The notes under the pieces are model-generated. The model saw nothing but the letters and a program-made list of their open reading frames with translations, was not told the DNA's origin and did not search any database. Made by a program: the position numbers and the translations under genes. Source: Pseudomonas monsensis (GTDB lineage: Bacteria > Pseudomonadota > Gammaproteobacteria > Pseudomonadales > Pseudomonadaceae). Taken from it: a stretch of 64,000 nt of DNA. Below, piece after piece: positions 7,915 through 16,334 of the stretch. Position 1 is the stretch's first letter. Every line of letters starts with the position of its first letter. The DNA lies in NCBI RefSeq assembly GCF_014268495.2, contig NZ_CP077087.1, positions 2,917,501 to 2,981,500 of the forward strand, written 5' to 3'.

Positions 7915-8014
7915 ATGCCACCTCTTCGCTGGGCGTAGATTACCGCCCTTTAAGGGTGTCCAGAATCATTAAGCCAGATCAGGTGAGGGGGTAAATCCCA
8001 CAGGCAACACGCTA

Positions 8015-9169
8015 TCAGTGGGCGCCGGCCGCTTTGTTCAGGTCACTTTCGGTCCATTCGGTGTAGACGCAGGCATCAGCGGTGGCCCAGCGCACCCGCA
8101 CCGGGTCGCCAGCCTTGAGCGGCATGCCCGCCGCCGATAACGCTTTCACCGTCATCGACGTCCCGCCCGAAGTGACCACGCTGCAAGTCTGGCTCTCCCC
8201 GAGGAACAGCACTTCCACGACCTTCGCTGACACTTCGTTCCAGCCCGCCGGCAGCGGCTCATCGCTCGCCTGCTGCACGCTCAGTGCCAAGGCTTTCTCC
8301 GGCCGCACCATCAGCAACACATCCTGATCCGTGTGCAACCCGGTTGTCAGTCGAATCGACAACGATTGCCCCTCAAAACTCGCTGCTGCATTGCCTTGCG
8401 CCTTGAGCTTGAGGAAGTTCGAATTACCGAGAAACGACGCGACAAACGCATTCGGCGGGTTCTGATACAGGTCATAACCGCTGCCCAGCCCGACAATCTT
8501 GCCGTGACTGAAAATCGCGATGCGTTGCGACAAACGCATGGCTTCTTCCTGATCGTGGGTCACGTAGACGATGGTGATGCCCAGGCGCCGATGCAGCTGA
8601 CGCAGTTCATCCTGCAAATCCTCACGCAGTTTTTTGTCCAGTGCACCGAGCGGTTCGTCCATCAACAGGATGCGTGGCTCGTAAACCAGCGCCCGGGCGA
8701 TGGCGACCCGTTGCTGCTGGCCGCCAGACAGTTGCGAAGGGCGGCGATGGGCGAACTGTTCCAGTTGCACCAGTTTGAGCATCGCGTCGACACGCTTGTC
8801 ACGTTCGGCGGCGGCGAGTTTGCGGATCGCCAGCGGGAAGGCGATGTTGTCGCGCACCGACAGATGCGGGAACAGCGAATAGCGCTGGAACACCATGCCG
8901 ATGTCGCGCTTGTGCGGCGGCACGTTGACCAGCGACTGACCGTTGACCAGGATCTCGCCACTGCTCGGTGTTTCGAAACCGGCGAGCATCGACAGCGTGG
9001 TGCTTTTGCCCGAGCCGCTGGAGCCGAGAAAGGTCAGGAACTCGCCGTCCTTGATGTCCAGCGAGATGTTGTCCACGGCGGCAAAGTCACCGTAGTGCTT
9101 GTTCAGGTTACGCAGGCTGACCAGGGGTTTGTCGTTCTGCTGGGATGCGTCTTTGATCACGGCACTCAT
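8015..9169 (-). CDS. Pot-type ABC transporter ATP-binding protein (PotA-like)
   Basis: ATPase (384 aa) of a polyamine/opine-type importer: Walker A GSSGSGKSTT near residue 49, signature LSGGQQQRVAIARAL, Walker B ILLMDEPLGALD, and a C-terminal TOBE domain from about residue 290 (LLMVRPEKA). The ATG at 9169 was chosen because AGGAG lies 9 bases upstream and the standard N-terminus follows; the upstream extension only shadows the permease gene. It is the fourth gene of an SBP-permease-permease-ATPase operon. The natural substrate is not shown by the sequence, and the linked catabolic genes argue for a nitrogenous compound other than plain putrescine. Confidence 0.93.
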   Translation of the reverse strand: MSAVIKDASQQNDKPLVSLRNLNKHYGDFAAVDNISLDIKDGEFLTFLGSSGSGKSTTLSMLAGFETPSSGEILVNGQSLVNVPPHKRDIGMVFQRYSLFPHLSVRDNIAFPLAIRKLAAAERDKRVDAMLKLVQLEQFAHRRPSQLSGGQQQRVAIARALVYEPRILLMDEPLGALDKKLREDLQDELRQLHRRLGITIVYVTHDQEEAMRLSQRIAIFSHGKIVGLGSGYDLYQNPPNAFVASFLGNSNFLKLKAQGNAAASFEGQSLSIRLTTGLHTDQDVLLMVRPEKALALSVQQASDEPLPAGWNEVSAKVVEVLFLGESQTCSVVTSGGTSMTVKALSAAGMPLKAGDPVRVRWATADACVYTEWTESDLNKAAGAH

Positions 9170-9186
9170 GTCGTACTCCTGGGCGC

Positions 9187-9996
9187 TCAGGCGCTGATTT
9201 CGTTGCGCCGGCGCAGGGCGGCGGCGATCACCATGACCAACACCGACAGGCCGATCAGCAGCGTCGAAGCGACGGCGATCACGGGGGTCAGGTCCTGGCG
9301 CAAAGTGGTCCACATTTTCACGGGAAGGGTTTGCAGGGTGGGGCTGGCCATCATCACGCTGAGCACCACTTCGTCCCACGAAACGAGGAAGGCGAAGAGG
9401 GCGCCGGCGACCATTCCCGGACGGATCGCCGGGAACGTCACCTTGAACACTGCTTGCAGGCGCGAGGCACCGCAGATCACCGCGGCGTCTTCAATCGACT
9501 GATCGAACAGCTTGAGCGAGTTGATGATCGAGATGATGGTAAATGGCAGCGCGACGATCACATGGCTGACGACGAAAGCGAACATCGTCCCTGTGTAACC
9601 GAGCTTGAGAAACAGCGCGTATACCGCCACGGCGATGATCACCAGCGGCACGATCATCGGCAGGGTGAACAGGCCGTAGAGCATTTCCCGGCCAGGAAAA
9701 CGCCCGCGTACCAGCGCAAACGCGGTCGGCAAACCGAGGGCCACCGCGCAGATCGTGGTCAGCACGGCCACCTTGAGGCTGGCCGCCGCGGCGTTCATCC
9801 AGTCGGCGTTGGAGAAGAACTGGCCGTACCATTTCAGCGTCCAGCCCGGCGGTGGGAACACCAGCCACTGCGAGGAACCAAACGACAGCAGGACAATGAA
9901 CACGATCGGCAACAGCAGGAACAGACCGATCAGTCCGGTGGTTGCGTACAAGCCGAAACGCATCCGCCGGCTCATGGCATTGGGAGTCAGGAGCAT
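9187..9996 (-). CDS. Pot-type ABC permease (PotC-like)
   Basis: Inner-membrane permease of 269 aa with six hydrophobic segments, beginning RFGLYATTGLIGLFLLLPIVFIVLLSF. The EAA loop that docks the ATPase is DAAVICGASRLQAVFKVTFP near residues 170-190. It is 17 bases ahead of the ATPase gene and 6 bases behind the PotB-like gene. It is the second half of the heterodimeric channel. Confidence 0.93.
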   Translation of the reverse strand: MLLTPNAMSRRMRFGLYATTGLIGLFLLLPIVFIVLLSFGSSQWLVFPPPGWTLKWYGQFFSNADWMNAAAASLKVAVLTTICAVALGLPTAFALVRGRFPGREMLYGLFTLPMIVPLVIIAVAVYALFLKLGYTGTMFAFVVSHVIVALPFTIISIINSLKLFDQSIEDAAVICGASRLQAVFKVTFPAIRPGMVAGALFAFLVSWDEVVLSVMMASPTLQTLPVKMWTTLRQDLTPVIAVASTLLIGLSVLVMVIAAALRRRNEISA

Positions 9997-10002
9997 CTCG
10001 GC

Positions 10003-10947
10003 TTACCTCGCGTTGCTGGCGCCAACCGGGGACTCCGGCTGAAGCTTCAGGTAGAAGTAGAACAGCACCAGGGTGATCGCGATCAGCAATGCGGCGCCGG
10101 CACTGGCCAGGCCCCAGTTGAGGAACGATTGCACCTGCTGAATGATGAACTCCGGCAGCATCATGTTCTGCGCCCCGCCGAGCAGCGCCGGGGTGACGTA
10201 GTAGCCGAGCGACATCACGAACACCATCAACCCGCCAGACGCCAGGCCCGGCCGACACAGCGGCAGGAACACCCGGAAGAAGTTGGTCCACGGGCTGGCG
10301 CCGCAGATCGAGCCGGCCTGCAGGATCATCGGGTCGATGGCCTGCATGGTTGCCTGCAACGGCAGGACGATGAACGGGATCATGATGTAGCTCATGCCGA
10401 TCACCACGCCGGTCAGGTTGTGCACCATTTCCAACGGCTGATCGATGATGCCCATGGCCATGAGCGCCTTATTGATCACCCCCGAGGCTTGCAGCAGCAC
10501 CAGCCACGAATAGGTGCGGGCGAGCAGGCTGGTCCACATCGACAGCAGCACGATGTTGAGGATCCAGCGCCCCCAACCGCGTGGCACCAAAGTGATCGCC
10601 CAGGCCAGCGGAAAGCCGAGCAACAGGCTGAAAATCGTCACCAGTCCGGCCACCGAGAAGGTGTTGAGCAGCACCCTGGCGTACGCCGAGTTGGCGAACA
10701 GTTGTTCATAGTTGCCAAGGCCCGGGGTCGGTTCGAGCACGCCGCGCAACAGCAGGCCAATCAACGGCGCGAGAAAGAACAGGCCGAGGAACAGCAGTGC
10801 CGGCACGAGGTTGCCGGCGCCGCGCCAGCGTTGTTTGAGGGACGGGGCTTGCGCCATTGCACTCGCCTTGCCTGTGGCCGGACCGGCAGCGCTCGCGGCG
10901 CTCCCGGTGGCAGTGGAGGGACGGGACGCAGTGGCCGCCATTTTCAT
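10003..10947 (-). CDS. Pot-type ABC permease (PotB-like)
   Basis: Inner-membrane permease of 314 aa. A polar Ala/Ser/Thr-rich cytoplasmic N-terminus (about 45 residues) precedes the first membrane segment, LVPALLFLGLFFLAPLIGLL. The EAA-type loop is QAGSICGASPWTNFFRVFLP. The ATG at 10947 overlaps the binding-protein stop by ATGA, and other ATGs lie 4 and 7 codons upstream. Partner of the PotC-like permease. Confidence 0.92.
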   Translation of the reverse strand: MKMAATASRPSTATGSAASAAGPATGKASAMAQAPSLKQRWRGAGNLVPALLFLGLFFLAPLIGLLLRGVLEPTPGLGNYEQLFANSAYARVLLNTFSVAGLVTIFSLLLGFPLAWAITLVPRGWGRWILNIVLLSMWTSLLARTYSWLVLLQASGVINKALMAMGIIDQPLEMVHNLTGVVIGMSYIMIPFIVLPLQATMQAIDPMILQAGSICGASPWTNFFRVFLPLCRPGLASGGLMVFVMSLGYYVTPALLGGAQNMMLPEFIIQQVQSFLNWGLASAGAALLIAITLVLFYFYLKLQPESPVGASNAR

Positions 10948-11969
10948 TTGACCAGCCATTCGTTCCACCGTGTCGCGATGGCTTGACCGTTCTTGGCCCA
11001 GTACGCGAAATCAAGAGTGATCTGATCCTTAGCGTAGGCAGTCGGCAGGTTCGGGGCCAGCACCGAGTCCAGGCGCGCCACGCTGTCGACGTTGACCGGG
11101 GCGTAGGCGGTCAGGTTGGAGAAGTCGGCCTGGCCTTTGGCGCTGCTGGCGGTGGCCAGGAACTTCATCGCCGCGTCCTTGTTTTTCGAGCCCTTTGGAA
11201 TCACCAGAATGTCGGCCATGACCAGGTTCTGCTTCCAGCTCACGCCGACTGGCGCGCCGTCTTCCTGCAGGGCGTGGATCCGACCGTTCCAGAACTGGCC
11301 CATGCTCGCTTCACCGGAGGCCAGCAGTTGCTGCGACTGCGCGCCGCCGCCCCACCAGACGATGTCTTTCTTGATGGTGTCGAGTTTCTTGAAGGCGCGA
11401 TCCAGATCCAGCGGGTAGAGCTTGTCAGCCGGCACGCCGTCGGCCAGCAGCGCCAGTTCGAGCACGCCGGGGCTTGGCCATTTGTACAGGGCGCGTTTGC
11501 CGGGGTAGGTCTTGGTGTCGAACAGGGCGCTCCAGTCCTGGGGCTTGTTGGCGCCGAGTTTGCCCTCGTTGTAGCCGAGGACGAAGGAGAAGAAGAACGA
11601 GCCGACGCCGTAATCACTGACGAAACGCGGGTCGATCTTGTCGCGCTGGATGACTTTGAAATCGAGGGGTTCGAGCAGGCCTTCAGCCGCTGCGCGCAGG
11701 GCGAAGTCGGCTTCGACATCGACCACATCCCACTGCACGTTGCCGCTTTCGACCATGGCCTTGAGTTTGCCGTAGTCGGTCGGACCGTCCTGCACCACGG
11801 TGATGCCGCTGGCCTTGCTGAACGGATCGGCCCACGCCTGTTTCTGCGCATCCTGGGTGCTACCGCCCCAGCTGACAAAGTTCACACTCTCGGCGGCCAT
11901 CGCGGCCTGGCCGGTCACGCTCAGCAGTCCCGCAAAAAGAATTGCGGTTGCAGCTTTGTTCAACACCAT
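10944..11969 (-). CDS. Extracellular solute-binding protein of Pot type (PotD-like)
   Basis: Periplasmic binding protein of 341 aa with a signal peptide (MVLNKAATAILFAGLLSVTGQAAMA). The mature start SVNFVSWGGSTQDAQKQAW is typical of the PotD/SBP_bac_8 family. Later motifs WDVVDVEADFALRAAAEG and QSQQLLASGEASMGQFWNGR lie where PotD-type proteins line the ligand cleft. It is the first gene of the importer operon. A TGGTATACCA-like operator is 96-120 bp upstream, so it is probably co-controlled with the enzymes at 12.3-19.3 kb. The ligand cannot be read from the sequence. Confidence 0.93.
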   Translation of the reverse strand: MVLNKAATAILFAGLLSVTGQAAMAAESVNFVSWGGSTQDAQKQAWADPFSKASGITVVQDGPTDYGKLKAMVESGNVQWDVVDVEADFALRAAAEGLLEPLDFKVIQRDKIDPRFVSDYGVGSFFFSFVLGYNEGKLGANKPQDWSALFDTKTYPGKRALYKWPSPGVLELALLADGVPADKLYPLDLDRAFKKLDTIKKDIVWWGGGAQSQQLLASGEASMGQFWNGRIHALQEDGAPVGVSWKQNLVMADILVIPKGSKNKDAAMKFLATASSAKGQADFSNLTAYAPVNVDSVARLDSVLAPNLPTAYAKDQITLDFAYWAKNGQAIATRWNEWLVK

Positions 11970-12064
11970 TTTTACGCCCTCATTGTTGTGTTTTTGAGCG
12001 GGCTTGCGTTGTTGCCCGCCTGTCGGGAGCAGTAGACGGGCGGTTTTTCAGGTCGTCCGGTCTA

Positions 12065-12091
12065 TGGAATATCATATTATGGTATTCCAAA
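12065..12091 (-). promoter_or_regulatory. Candidate GntR operator ahead of the ABC importer
   Basis: A palindrome with arms TGGAATA (12065) and TATTCCA (ending 12089). Its right part, TTATGGTATTCCA, differs at one base in the core from the TTATGGTATACCA of the operator at 19306. It lies in the AT-rich promoter region of the binding-protein gene. Confidence 0.6.
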
Positions 12092-12182
12092 CTTTGTGCA
12101 AGCACTTTGCCTTACCGGTTATCTGTTGATTATGGATTTTTGGATGTGCTCGGCATGAGATGAAGGGTGCACTGCAGATCCA

Positions 12183-12338
12183 GCCCCTCACCCCAGCCCT
12201 CTCCCAATGGGAGAGGGGAAAGGGGGCCGATCTTTGTGTTGTTCAAAACCTGAGTTCGGCTCGGTATCTCAGGTCGATGGATAACGGGCCAACAACTCGG
12301 TCGGCTCCCTCTCCCTCGGGGAGAGGGCTGGGGTGAGG
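12183..12338. repeat. Palindromic CCCTCTCCC/GGGAGAGGG intergenic repeat
   Basis: It opens with CCCCTCACCCCAGCCCTCTCCC and closes with GAGAGGGCTGGGGTGAGGG, with an internal GTTCAAAACCTGAG link like those at 6.5 kb. With the operator above it fills the 375-bp gap between the importer and ribBA-like genes. It may act as a terminator for the ribBA-like gene. Confidence 0.75.
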
Positions 12339-12344
12339 GCCGCT

Positions 12345-13454
12345 TCACTCAGTGAACGGAATACTCTCGACCACTTCCAGGTCATACCCCGTCAACCCCG
12401 CATACTTCAGCGGCGGCCCAAGATGCCGCAGCTTGCCAACCCCAAGGTTCTGCAGAATCTGCGCCCCGGTGCCCACCTCCGAATAGATCCGCGATTGCGA
12501 ACGACTGAACTGTCGCGGCGGCTGAGTCAGTTGTGGCACGCGCTCGAGCAACGCCTGCGACGATTCGTGATTGGCCAGCACCACCACAACCCCATGACCT
12601 TCAGCCGCGACCCGTTGCAGTGCCGCCCACAGCGTCCAGTTGCTCGGCCCGCTGTATTCGGCGCCGACCAGATCGCGCAGTGGGTCGATCACATGCACGC
12701 GCACCAGCGTCGGCTCTTCACGGCGCAGATCGCCCATGACCATCGCCATGTGCACGCCACCCTCAATGCGATCCTCAAAGGTGATCAGGCGGAAGGTGCC
12801 ATGCACGGTGGGCAACTCACGTTCGCCGATGCGTTCGATGGTGTGCTCGGTGCTCAGGCGGTAGTGGATCAGGTCGGCGATGGTGCCGATCTTGATCCCG
12901 TGCTTGCGCGCGAACACTTCCAGGTCCGGGCGGCGGGCCATGGTGCCGTCGTCGTTCATCACCTCGACGATCACCGAGGCCGGGGTGAAACCGGCGAGGC
13001 GTGCCAGGTCGCAACCGGCTTCGGTGTGGCCGGCGCGGGTCAGCACGCCACCTTCCTTGGCGCGCAGCGGGAAGATGTGGCCGGGTTGCACCAGGTCTTC
13101 GGCACGGGCGTCTTTGGCCACAGCGGCCGCGACCGTACGCGCGCGATCAGCGGCGGAGATGCCGGTGGTGACGCCAATCGCCGCTTCAATCGACACGGTG
13201 AACGCAGTGCTGAACACGCTGCCGTTGGCAGGCACCATTTGTTCCAGGCCCAGGCGTTGGCAATGCTCGTCGGTCAGCGTCAGGCAGATCAGCCCGCGCG
13301 CTTCGCGGGCCATGAAGCTGATCGCTTCGGGCGTGCAGCAGTCGGCGGCCAGCAGCAGGTCGCCTTCGTTTTCCCGATCTTCGTCATCGACCAGCAAGAC
13401 CATTTTGCCGAGACGATACTCTTCGATGATTTCTTCGATGCTGTTGAAGGCCAT
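12345..13454 (-). CDS. ribBA: RibBA paralogue: DHBP synthase with degenerate GTP cyclohydrolase II domain
   Basis: Residues 1-205 are 3,4-dihydroxy-2-butanone-4-phosphate synthase, which makes the four-carbon riboflavin precursor from ribulose 5-phosphate. The active-site motif is DDEDRENEGDLL (residues 24-35), followed by RAGHTEAGCDLARLAG. Residues 206-369 resemble GTP cyclohydrolase II. That enzyme's zinc site needs three Cys in a C-x10-C-x-C pattern, and the matching stretch here (VRVHVIDPLRDLV) has none, so only the RibB activity is expected. It sits in a GntR-controlled catabolic island next to a flavin reductase and away from the main rib operon. It probably boosts FMN supply for a flavin-dependent step. 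Confidence 0.93.
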   Translation of the reverse strand: MAFNSIEEIIEEYRLGKMVLLVDDEDRENEGDLLLAADCCTPEAISFMAREARGLICLTLTDEHCQRLGLEQMVPANGSVFSTAFTVSIEAAIGVTTGISAADRARTVAAAVAKDARAEDLVQPGHIFPLRAKEGGVLTRAGHTEAGCDLARLAGFTPASVIVEVMNDDGTMARRPDLEVFARKHGIKIGTIADLIHYRLSTEHTIERIGERELPTVHGTFRLITFEDRIEGGVHMAMVMGDLRREEPTLVRVHVIDPLRDLVGAEYSGPSNWTLWAALQRVAAEGHGVVVVLANHESSQALLERVPQLTQPPRQFSRSQSRIYSEVGTGAQILQNLGVGKLRHLGPPLKYAGLTGYDLEVVESIPFTE

Positions 13455-13482
13455 GCTGGACTCTCAGGGTTCGTTGGAAATA

Positions 13483-13500
13483 TATTGGTATACCATAATA
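13483..13500. promoter_or_regulatory. GntR operator in the ribBA / DUF1330 divergent promoter
   Basis: A perfect TGGTATACCA palindrome at 13486-13495 with the flank TAATAC, shared with the operator at 19306-19325. It is placed to control both the RibBA-like gene (start 13454) and the DUF1330 gene (start 13523). Confidence 0.75.
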
Positions 13501-13522
13501 CAAAATCAACAAAGAGGTCACT

Positions 13523-13819
13523 ATGAAGGCGTACTGGATTGCCCACGTGGATGTCGCCGATGCCGAGTACTACAGCCAATACACCCAGCGTGCGCCGCAG
13601 GCGTTCGCCGAGTTCGGTGCAAAGTTTTTAGCCCGGGGCGGGCGCAGCGAAGCGCTGGAGGGCAGGCCTACCCCTCAGCGTAGCGTGGTGATCGAGTTCG
13701 AGAGCTACGAGCAGGCGCTGGCGTGCTACCACTCGGCGGCGTATCAGGAGGCGAAACGTTATCGCGAGGAATGGGCGAGGGCGGAAATCATCATCGTCGA
13801 AGGCATCGCCCCACTCTAA
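13523..13819 (+). CDS. DUF1330 family protein
   Basis: A 98-aa dimeric alpha/beta-barrel-type (ferredoxin-like) small protein. It has the DUF1330 pattern AYWIAHVDVADAEYYSQY at the N-terminus and VVIEFESYEQALACYHSAAYQEA in the middle. GAGG lies 6 bases before the ATG. It is divergent from ribBA and shares the operator between them. Related proteins act as small isomerases, lyases or monooxygenase-like catalysts, but the DUF has no single known reaction. It is the only plus-strand gene of the island. Confidence 0.88.
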   Translation: MKAYWIAHVDVADAEYYSQYTQRAPQAFAEFGAKFLARGGRSEALEGRPTPQRSVVIEFESYEQALACYHSAAYQEAKRYREEWARAEIIIVEGIAPL

Positions 13820-13896
13820 GCAACACCACACCCCCTGTAGATACTCTGTTCGCGATAGCTTTTTATCAGTCAACATTTCCACCGACTGACACAGCG

Positions 13897-13923
13897 CAAT
13901 CGCGAGCAGGCTCGCTCCTGCAA
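13897..13923. repeat. Single REP element
   Basis: AATCGCGAGCAGGCTCGCTCCTGCA is one copy of the GCGAGC..GCTCGCTCC REP type, unpaired, between convergent DUF1330 and Nudix genes. Confidence 0.7.
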
Positions 13924-13939
13924 AGAACAGGCTGCGTGA

Positions 13940-14503
13940 TCAGCGGATGAAGTGGATCTTGCCGCTGTCATCATTGCCCATGTAGATGCCATACACCCCG
14001 GCCTGACGCTCCTCGATATAACGCTCGAGGATCTGCCGGATCGCCGGGTAGTAGATCTGCTCCCACGGGATGTCTTCGGGGGCGAAGAATTTGTAGTCAA
14101 GGGTTTCCGGCCCGTACTGCCCGGTGATCTCCAGCGCGATGGCGCGGAAGATGATGTACACCTCGCTGATCGTCGGCACGCTGAAAATCGAGTACGGCGA
14201 GATGATTTCCGCACGCACGCCGCTTTCTTCCCAGACTTCGCGCAGCGCCGCCTGTTCGGTGGTTTCGCCGCTTTCCATGAAGCCGGCCGGCAGCGTCCAG
14301 GTGCCCGGGCGCGGCGGGATCGCCCGTTGGCACAAGAGGTATTTGCCGTCCTGCTCGATGATGCAGCCGGCGATGATCTTCGGATTGACGTAGTGGATGT
14401 AGCCGCAGGCGCGGCACATCAGGCGCTCGTGCGTATCGCCCGGCGGCACCTGCTGACCGAGGTCAGGGCCACCGCATTTCGGGCAAAAGCTCGGGCTGAA
14501 CAT
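13940..14503 (-). CDS. Nudix hydrolase with N-terminal zinc ribbon
   Basis: Hydrolyses a nucleoside diphosphate linked to another group. The 187 aa carry a zinc ribbon (CPKCGG...CRACG, residues 8-33) and then the Nudix box GFMESGETTEQAALREVWEE followed by SG, with all consensus residues (G, E, RE, EE, G). The zinc ribbon recalls NudC, but the protein is shorter. It is directly downstream of the GntR gene (one base between stop and start). It may clean up FAD, NAD or ADP-ribose derivatives made by the island's redox chemistry; the substrate is unknown. Confidence 0.9.
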   Translation of the reverse strand: MFSPSFCPKCGGPDLGQQVPPGDTHERLMCRACGYIHYVNPKIIAGCIIEQDGKYLLCQRAIPPRPGTWTLPAGFMESGETTEQAALREVWEESGVRAEIISPYSIFSVPTISEVYIIFRAIALEITGQYGPETLDYKFFAPEDIPWEQIYYPAIRQILERYIEERQAGVYGIYMGNDDSGKIHFIR

Positions 14504-14504
14504 A

Positions 14505-15257
14505 TCAGTGCCCTATACGCGGTTCTTTCAGCGCGATCGGCAGGGTGATGTTCGGCGTGGCGCCGGTTTCTTCCTGTTTGCGCTTGAGGTAGTCGAGGGC
14601 CACGGCTGCGGCGGCGCGTACGTGATCGACACAAGCCTGGTGCGCCGCCAGCGGATCGCCGCTCTTGATCGCCTCGACCATTTTTTCCATTTCGTGGTTA
14701 CTCGCGCCGCGCCGGTTTTCCTGGGACACCGACGTCGCGCGCAGGTAGCTGATGCGCGCCTGCAACTGGCGCAGCTGCGTGGCTGCAACATGGTTGCCCG
14801 AGCCTTCGAGCAGCACGTCGTAGAAGCCCTGCACCGAGTCGATCACCTGTTGCAGTTCGCCGTCCTTGAGCGCCTTGCGGTTGTCGTCGAGGGCTTTTTC
14901 CAGGGCCTTGATGTCCTTGGCCTTGGCGCGCAGGGTGAACAGCTGGACGATCAGGCCTTCAAGCACACAGCGCAGCTCATAGATGTCGACCGCATCGGCC
15001 AGAGTGATGATCGCCACCCGTGGGCCCTTGGCATCGGCGAATTCCACCAGGCCTTCGGATTCGAGGTGACGCAAGGCTTCACGCACCGACGTGCGGCTGA
15101 CACCGAGGCGGTCGCACAGATCGCGCTCCACCAGACGATCCCCTGGCATGAGCTGGAAATTCATGATCGCGCTACGCAGTTTATCCAGCACGATTTCGCG
15201 CAGGGTAACGGGGTTGCGATTGACCTTGAAGCTGTCGTCGAGTGGCTGGCGTTTCAT
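14505..15257 (-). CDS. GntR-family (FCD) transcriptional regulator, probable regulator of the island
   Basis: A 250-aa regulator. The winged helix-turn-helix is at about residues 18-85 (LMPGDRLVERDLCDRLGVSR then TSVREALRHLESEGLV). The C-terminal all-helical FCD ligand domain contains metal-site-like Asp/His positions such as DVYDI-type and NHEMEKMVEAI. It is encoded inside the operon that starts at 19268. FCD-GntR proteins typically bind TGGTNNNACCA-like palindromes, and three such sites occur before the transcription units of this region. The link is by proximity and motif sharing. Confidence 0.93.
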   Translation of the reverse strand: MKRQPLDDSFKVNRNPVTLREIVLDKLRSAIMNFQLMPGDRLVERDLCDRLGVSRTSVREALRHLESEGLVEFADAKGPRVAIITLADAVDIYELRCVLEGLIVQLFTLRAKAKDIKALEKALDDNRKALKDGELQQVIDSVQGFYDVLLEGSGNHVAATQLRQLQARISYLRATSVSQENRRGASNHEMEKMVEAIKSGDPLAAHQACVDHVRAAAAVALDYLKRKQEETGATPNITLPIALKEPRIGH

Positions 15258-15315
15258 GGGGTCCGCTCTTTAAGTTGGCTGTCCATGCCAGACGGGCATC
15301 TAAACAGCCGAGGGG

Positions 15316-15705
15316 TTAACTGGAGGCCTCGGCGTCGGCTTCGGCGAAGGCTTCACGGGCGAGCCGGAAACTGTCCACGGCTGCCGGGACGCCGCAATAA
15401 ATACCGACCTGAAGCAGAATTTCGCGTATTTGCTCACGACTCAGGCCGTTACGCAAGGCGCCGCGCACATGCAGCTTGAGTTCATGCGGACGGTTCAGCG
15501 CCGAGATCATCGCCAGGTTGATCATGCTGCGCTCCTGGAGCGACAAGCCCTCGCGACCCCAGACATGGCCCCAGCAGTATTCAGTGACCATTTCCTGCAA
15601 CGGACGGGTGAAGTCGTCGGCGTTCTCTATTGAACGCTGTACATAAGCTTCGCCGAGCACCTCAGTGCGGATTTTCAGGCCTTTTTCGTACTTTTCGTTA
15701 TTCAT
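15316..15705 (-). CDS. Carboxymuconolactone decarboxylase family protein (PcaC-like)
   Basis: A 129-aa single-domain CMD protein close to 4-carboxymuconolactone decarboxylase in length and pattern: REGLSLQERSMINLAMISAL in the core helix and HVRGALRNGLSREQIREILLQ after it. It lacks the CxxC of AhpD-type peroxidase partners, so a decarboxylase or isomerase role on a ring-cleavage product fits better. It is downstream of the flavin reductase gene with a REP pair between them. No other protocatechuate genes are present, so the true substrate is unknown. Confidence 0.9.
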   Translation of the reverse strand: MNNEKYEKGLKIRTEVLGEAYVQRSIENADDFTRPLQEMVTEYCWGHVWGREGLSLQERSMINLAMISALNRPHELKLHVRGALRNGLSREQIREILLQVGIYCGVPAAVDSFRLAREAFAEADAEASS

Positions 15706-15727
15706 ATTCTTTGCCTCGCCTCAGTCC

Positions 15728-15823
15728 CTGTGGGAGCTGGCTTGCCAGCGATGGCGGACTATCAGCCAACATCAATGTTGAATGTTAAGCCCTCATCGCT
15801 GGCAAGCCAGCTCCCACAGGGTT
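15728..15823. repeat. Inverted REP pair
   Basis: CTGTGGGAGCTGGCTTGCCA and its reverse complement flank about 45 bases, forming a typical Pseudomonas REP doublet between two genes of the operon. It could affect mRNA stability. Confidence 0.85.
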
Positions 15824-15836
15824 GTGCATTGTTGTC

Positions 15837-16322
15837 TCAGGCCAGGGTCGGCAGGGGGCCGAGCTTGCCTTTGTGGTAGATCATCGGCGTTACCGGTTGC
15901 GCCGGCAGGATCAGGTGTTTCACCGCGCCAACGATGATCGCGTGGTCACCACCGTCGTACTCGCGCCACAATTCGCACTCGATGATCGCCGTGGCCTTGG
16001 CGAGGATCGGGTTACCGAGTTCGCTAAGGTGCCACTCGATGTTCTTGGCCTTGTCCTTGCCTTTTCCGGCGAAGGCGTAGGCCTCGGCGGTCTGGTCGGC
16101 GGACAGCAAGTGGATCGCGAATTTCTTGCTGTCGCGCAGCACCGGGTAGGTGTCGGAGGCGTAGTTGGGGCAGAACAGCACCAGTGCCGGATCAATCGAC
16201 AGCGCACTGAAGGCGCTGGCGGTGATGCCGACGATGCCGCCGTCCGGGTCGAGGGTGGTGACCACCGTGACCCCGGACGGGAACGAGCTCATCACGTCTT
16301 TGTAAATGCCGGGTTCGATCAT
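15837..16322 (-). CDS. Flavin reductase domain protein (RutF/HpaC type)
   Basis: A 161-aa NAD(P)H:flavin oxidoreductase that supplies reduced FMN/FAD to a two-component monooxygenase. It has the family pattern FPSGVTVVTT (residues 14-23), GITASAFSALSIDPALVLFC and FAIHLLS. It lies 12 bases after the aldehyde dehydrogenase gene, in the same operon. The oxygenase it should serve is not encoded in this window, which is odd for this enzyme type. Confidence 0.92.
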   Translation of the reverse strand: MIEPGIYKDVMSSFPSGVTVVTTLDPDGGIVGITASAFSALSIDPALVLFCPNYASDTYPVLRDSKKFAIHLLSADQTAEAYAFAGKGKDKAKNIEWHLSELGNPILAKATAIIECELWREYDGGDHAIIVGAVKHLILPAQPVTPMIYHKGKLGPLPTLA

Positions 16323-16334
16323 GTCGCGGTACTC

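Larger units (their letters stand above)
6725..7981 (-). mobile_element. Complete IS3-family insertion sequence, 1,257 bp
   Basis: The ends are imperfect inverted repeats: TGATCTGGTCAAACGATCCT at the left and TGATCTGGCTTAATGATTCT (reverse complement of the right end), continuing as GGACAC in both. They begin with the IS3-typical TG. A 3-bp GGT target duplication flanks it (6722-6724 and 7982-7984). It contains overlapping orfA and orfB with an A6G slippery site at 7654-7660. All parts look intact, so it may still be mobile. Confidence 0.95.

Noticed and set aside
9331..10986. 551-codon plus-strand frame across the two permease genes
   Set aside because: Antisense to two confident permeases, Arg/His/Gln-rich, no recognisable domain.
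13455..13522. FMN riboswitch upstream of the RibBA paralogue
   Set aside because: The 68-bp divergent region is too short and lacks the RFN-element core; it holds the GntR operator instead.
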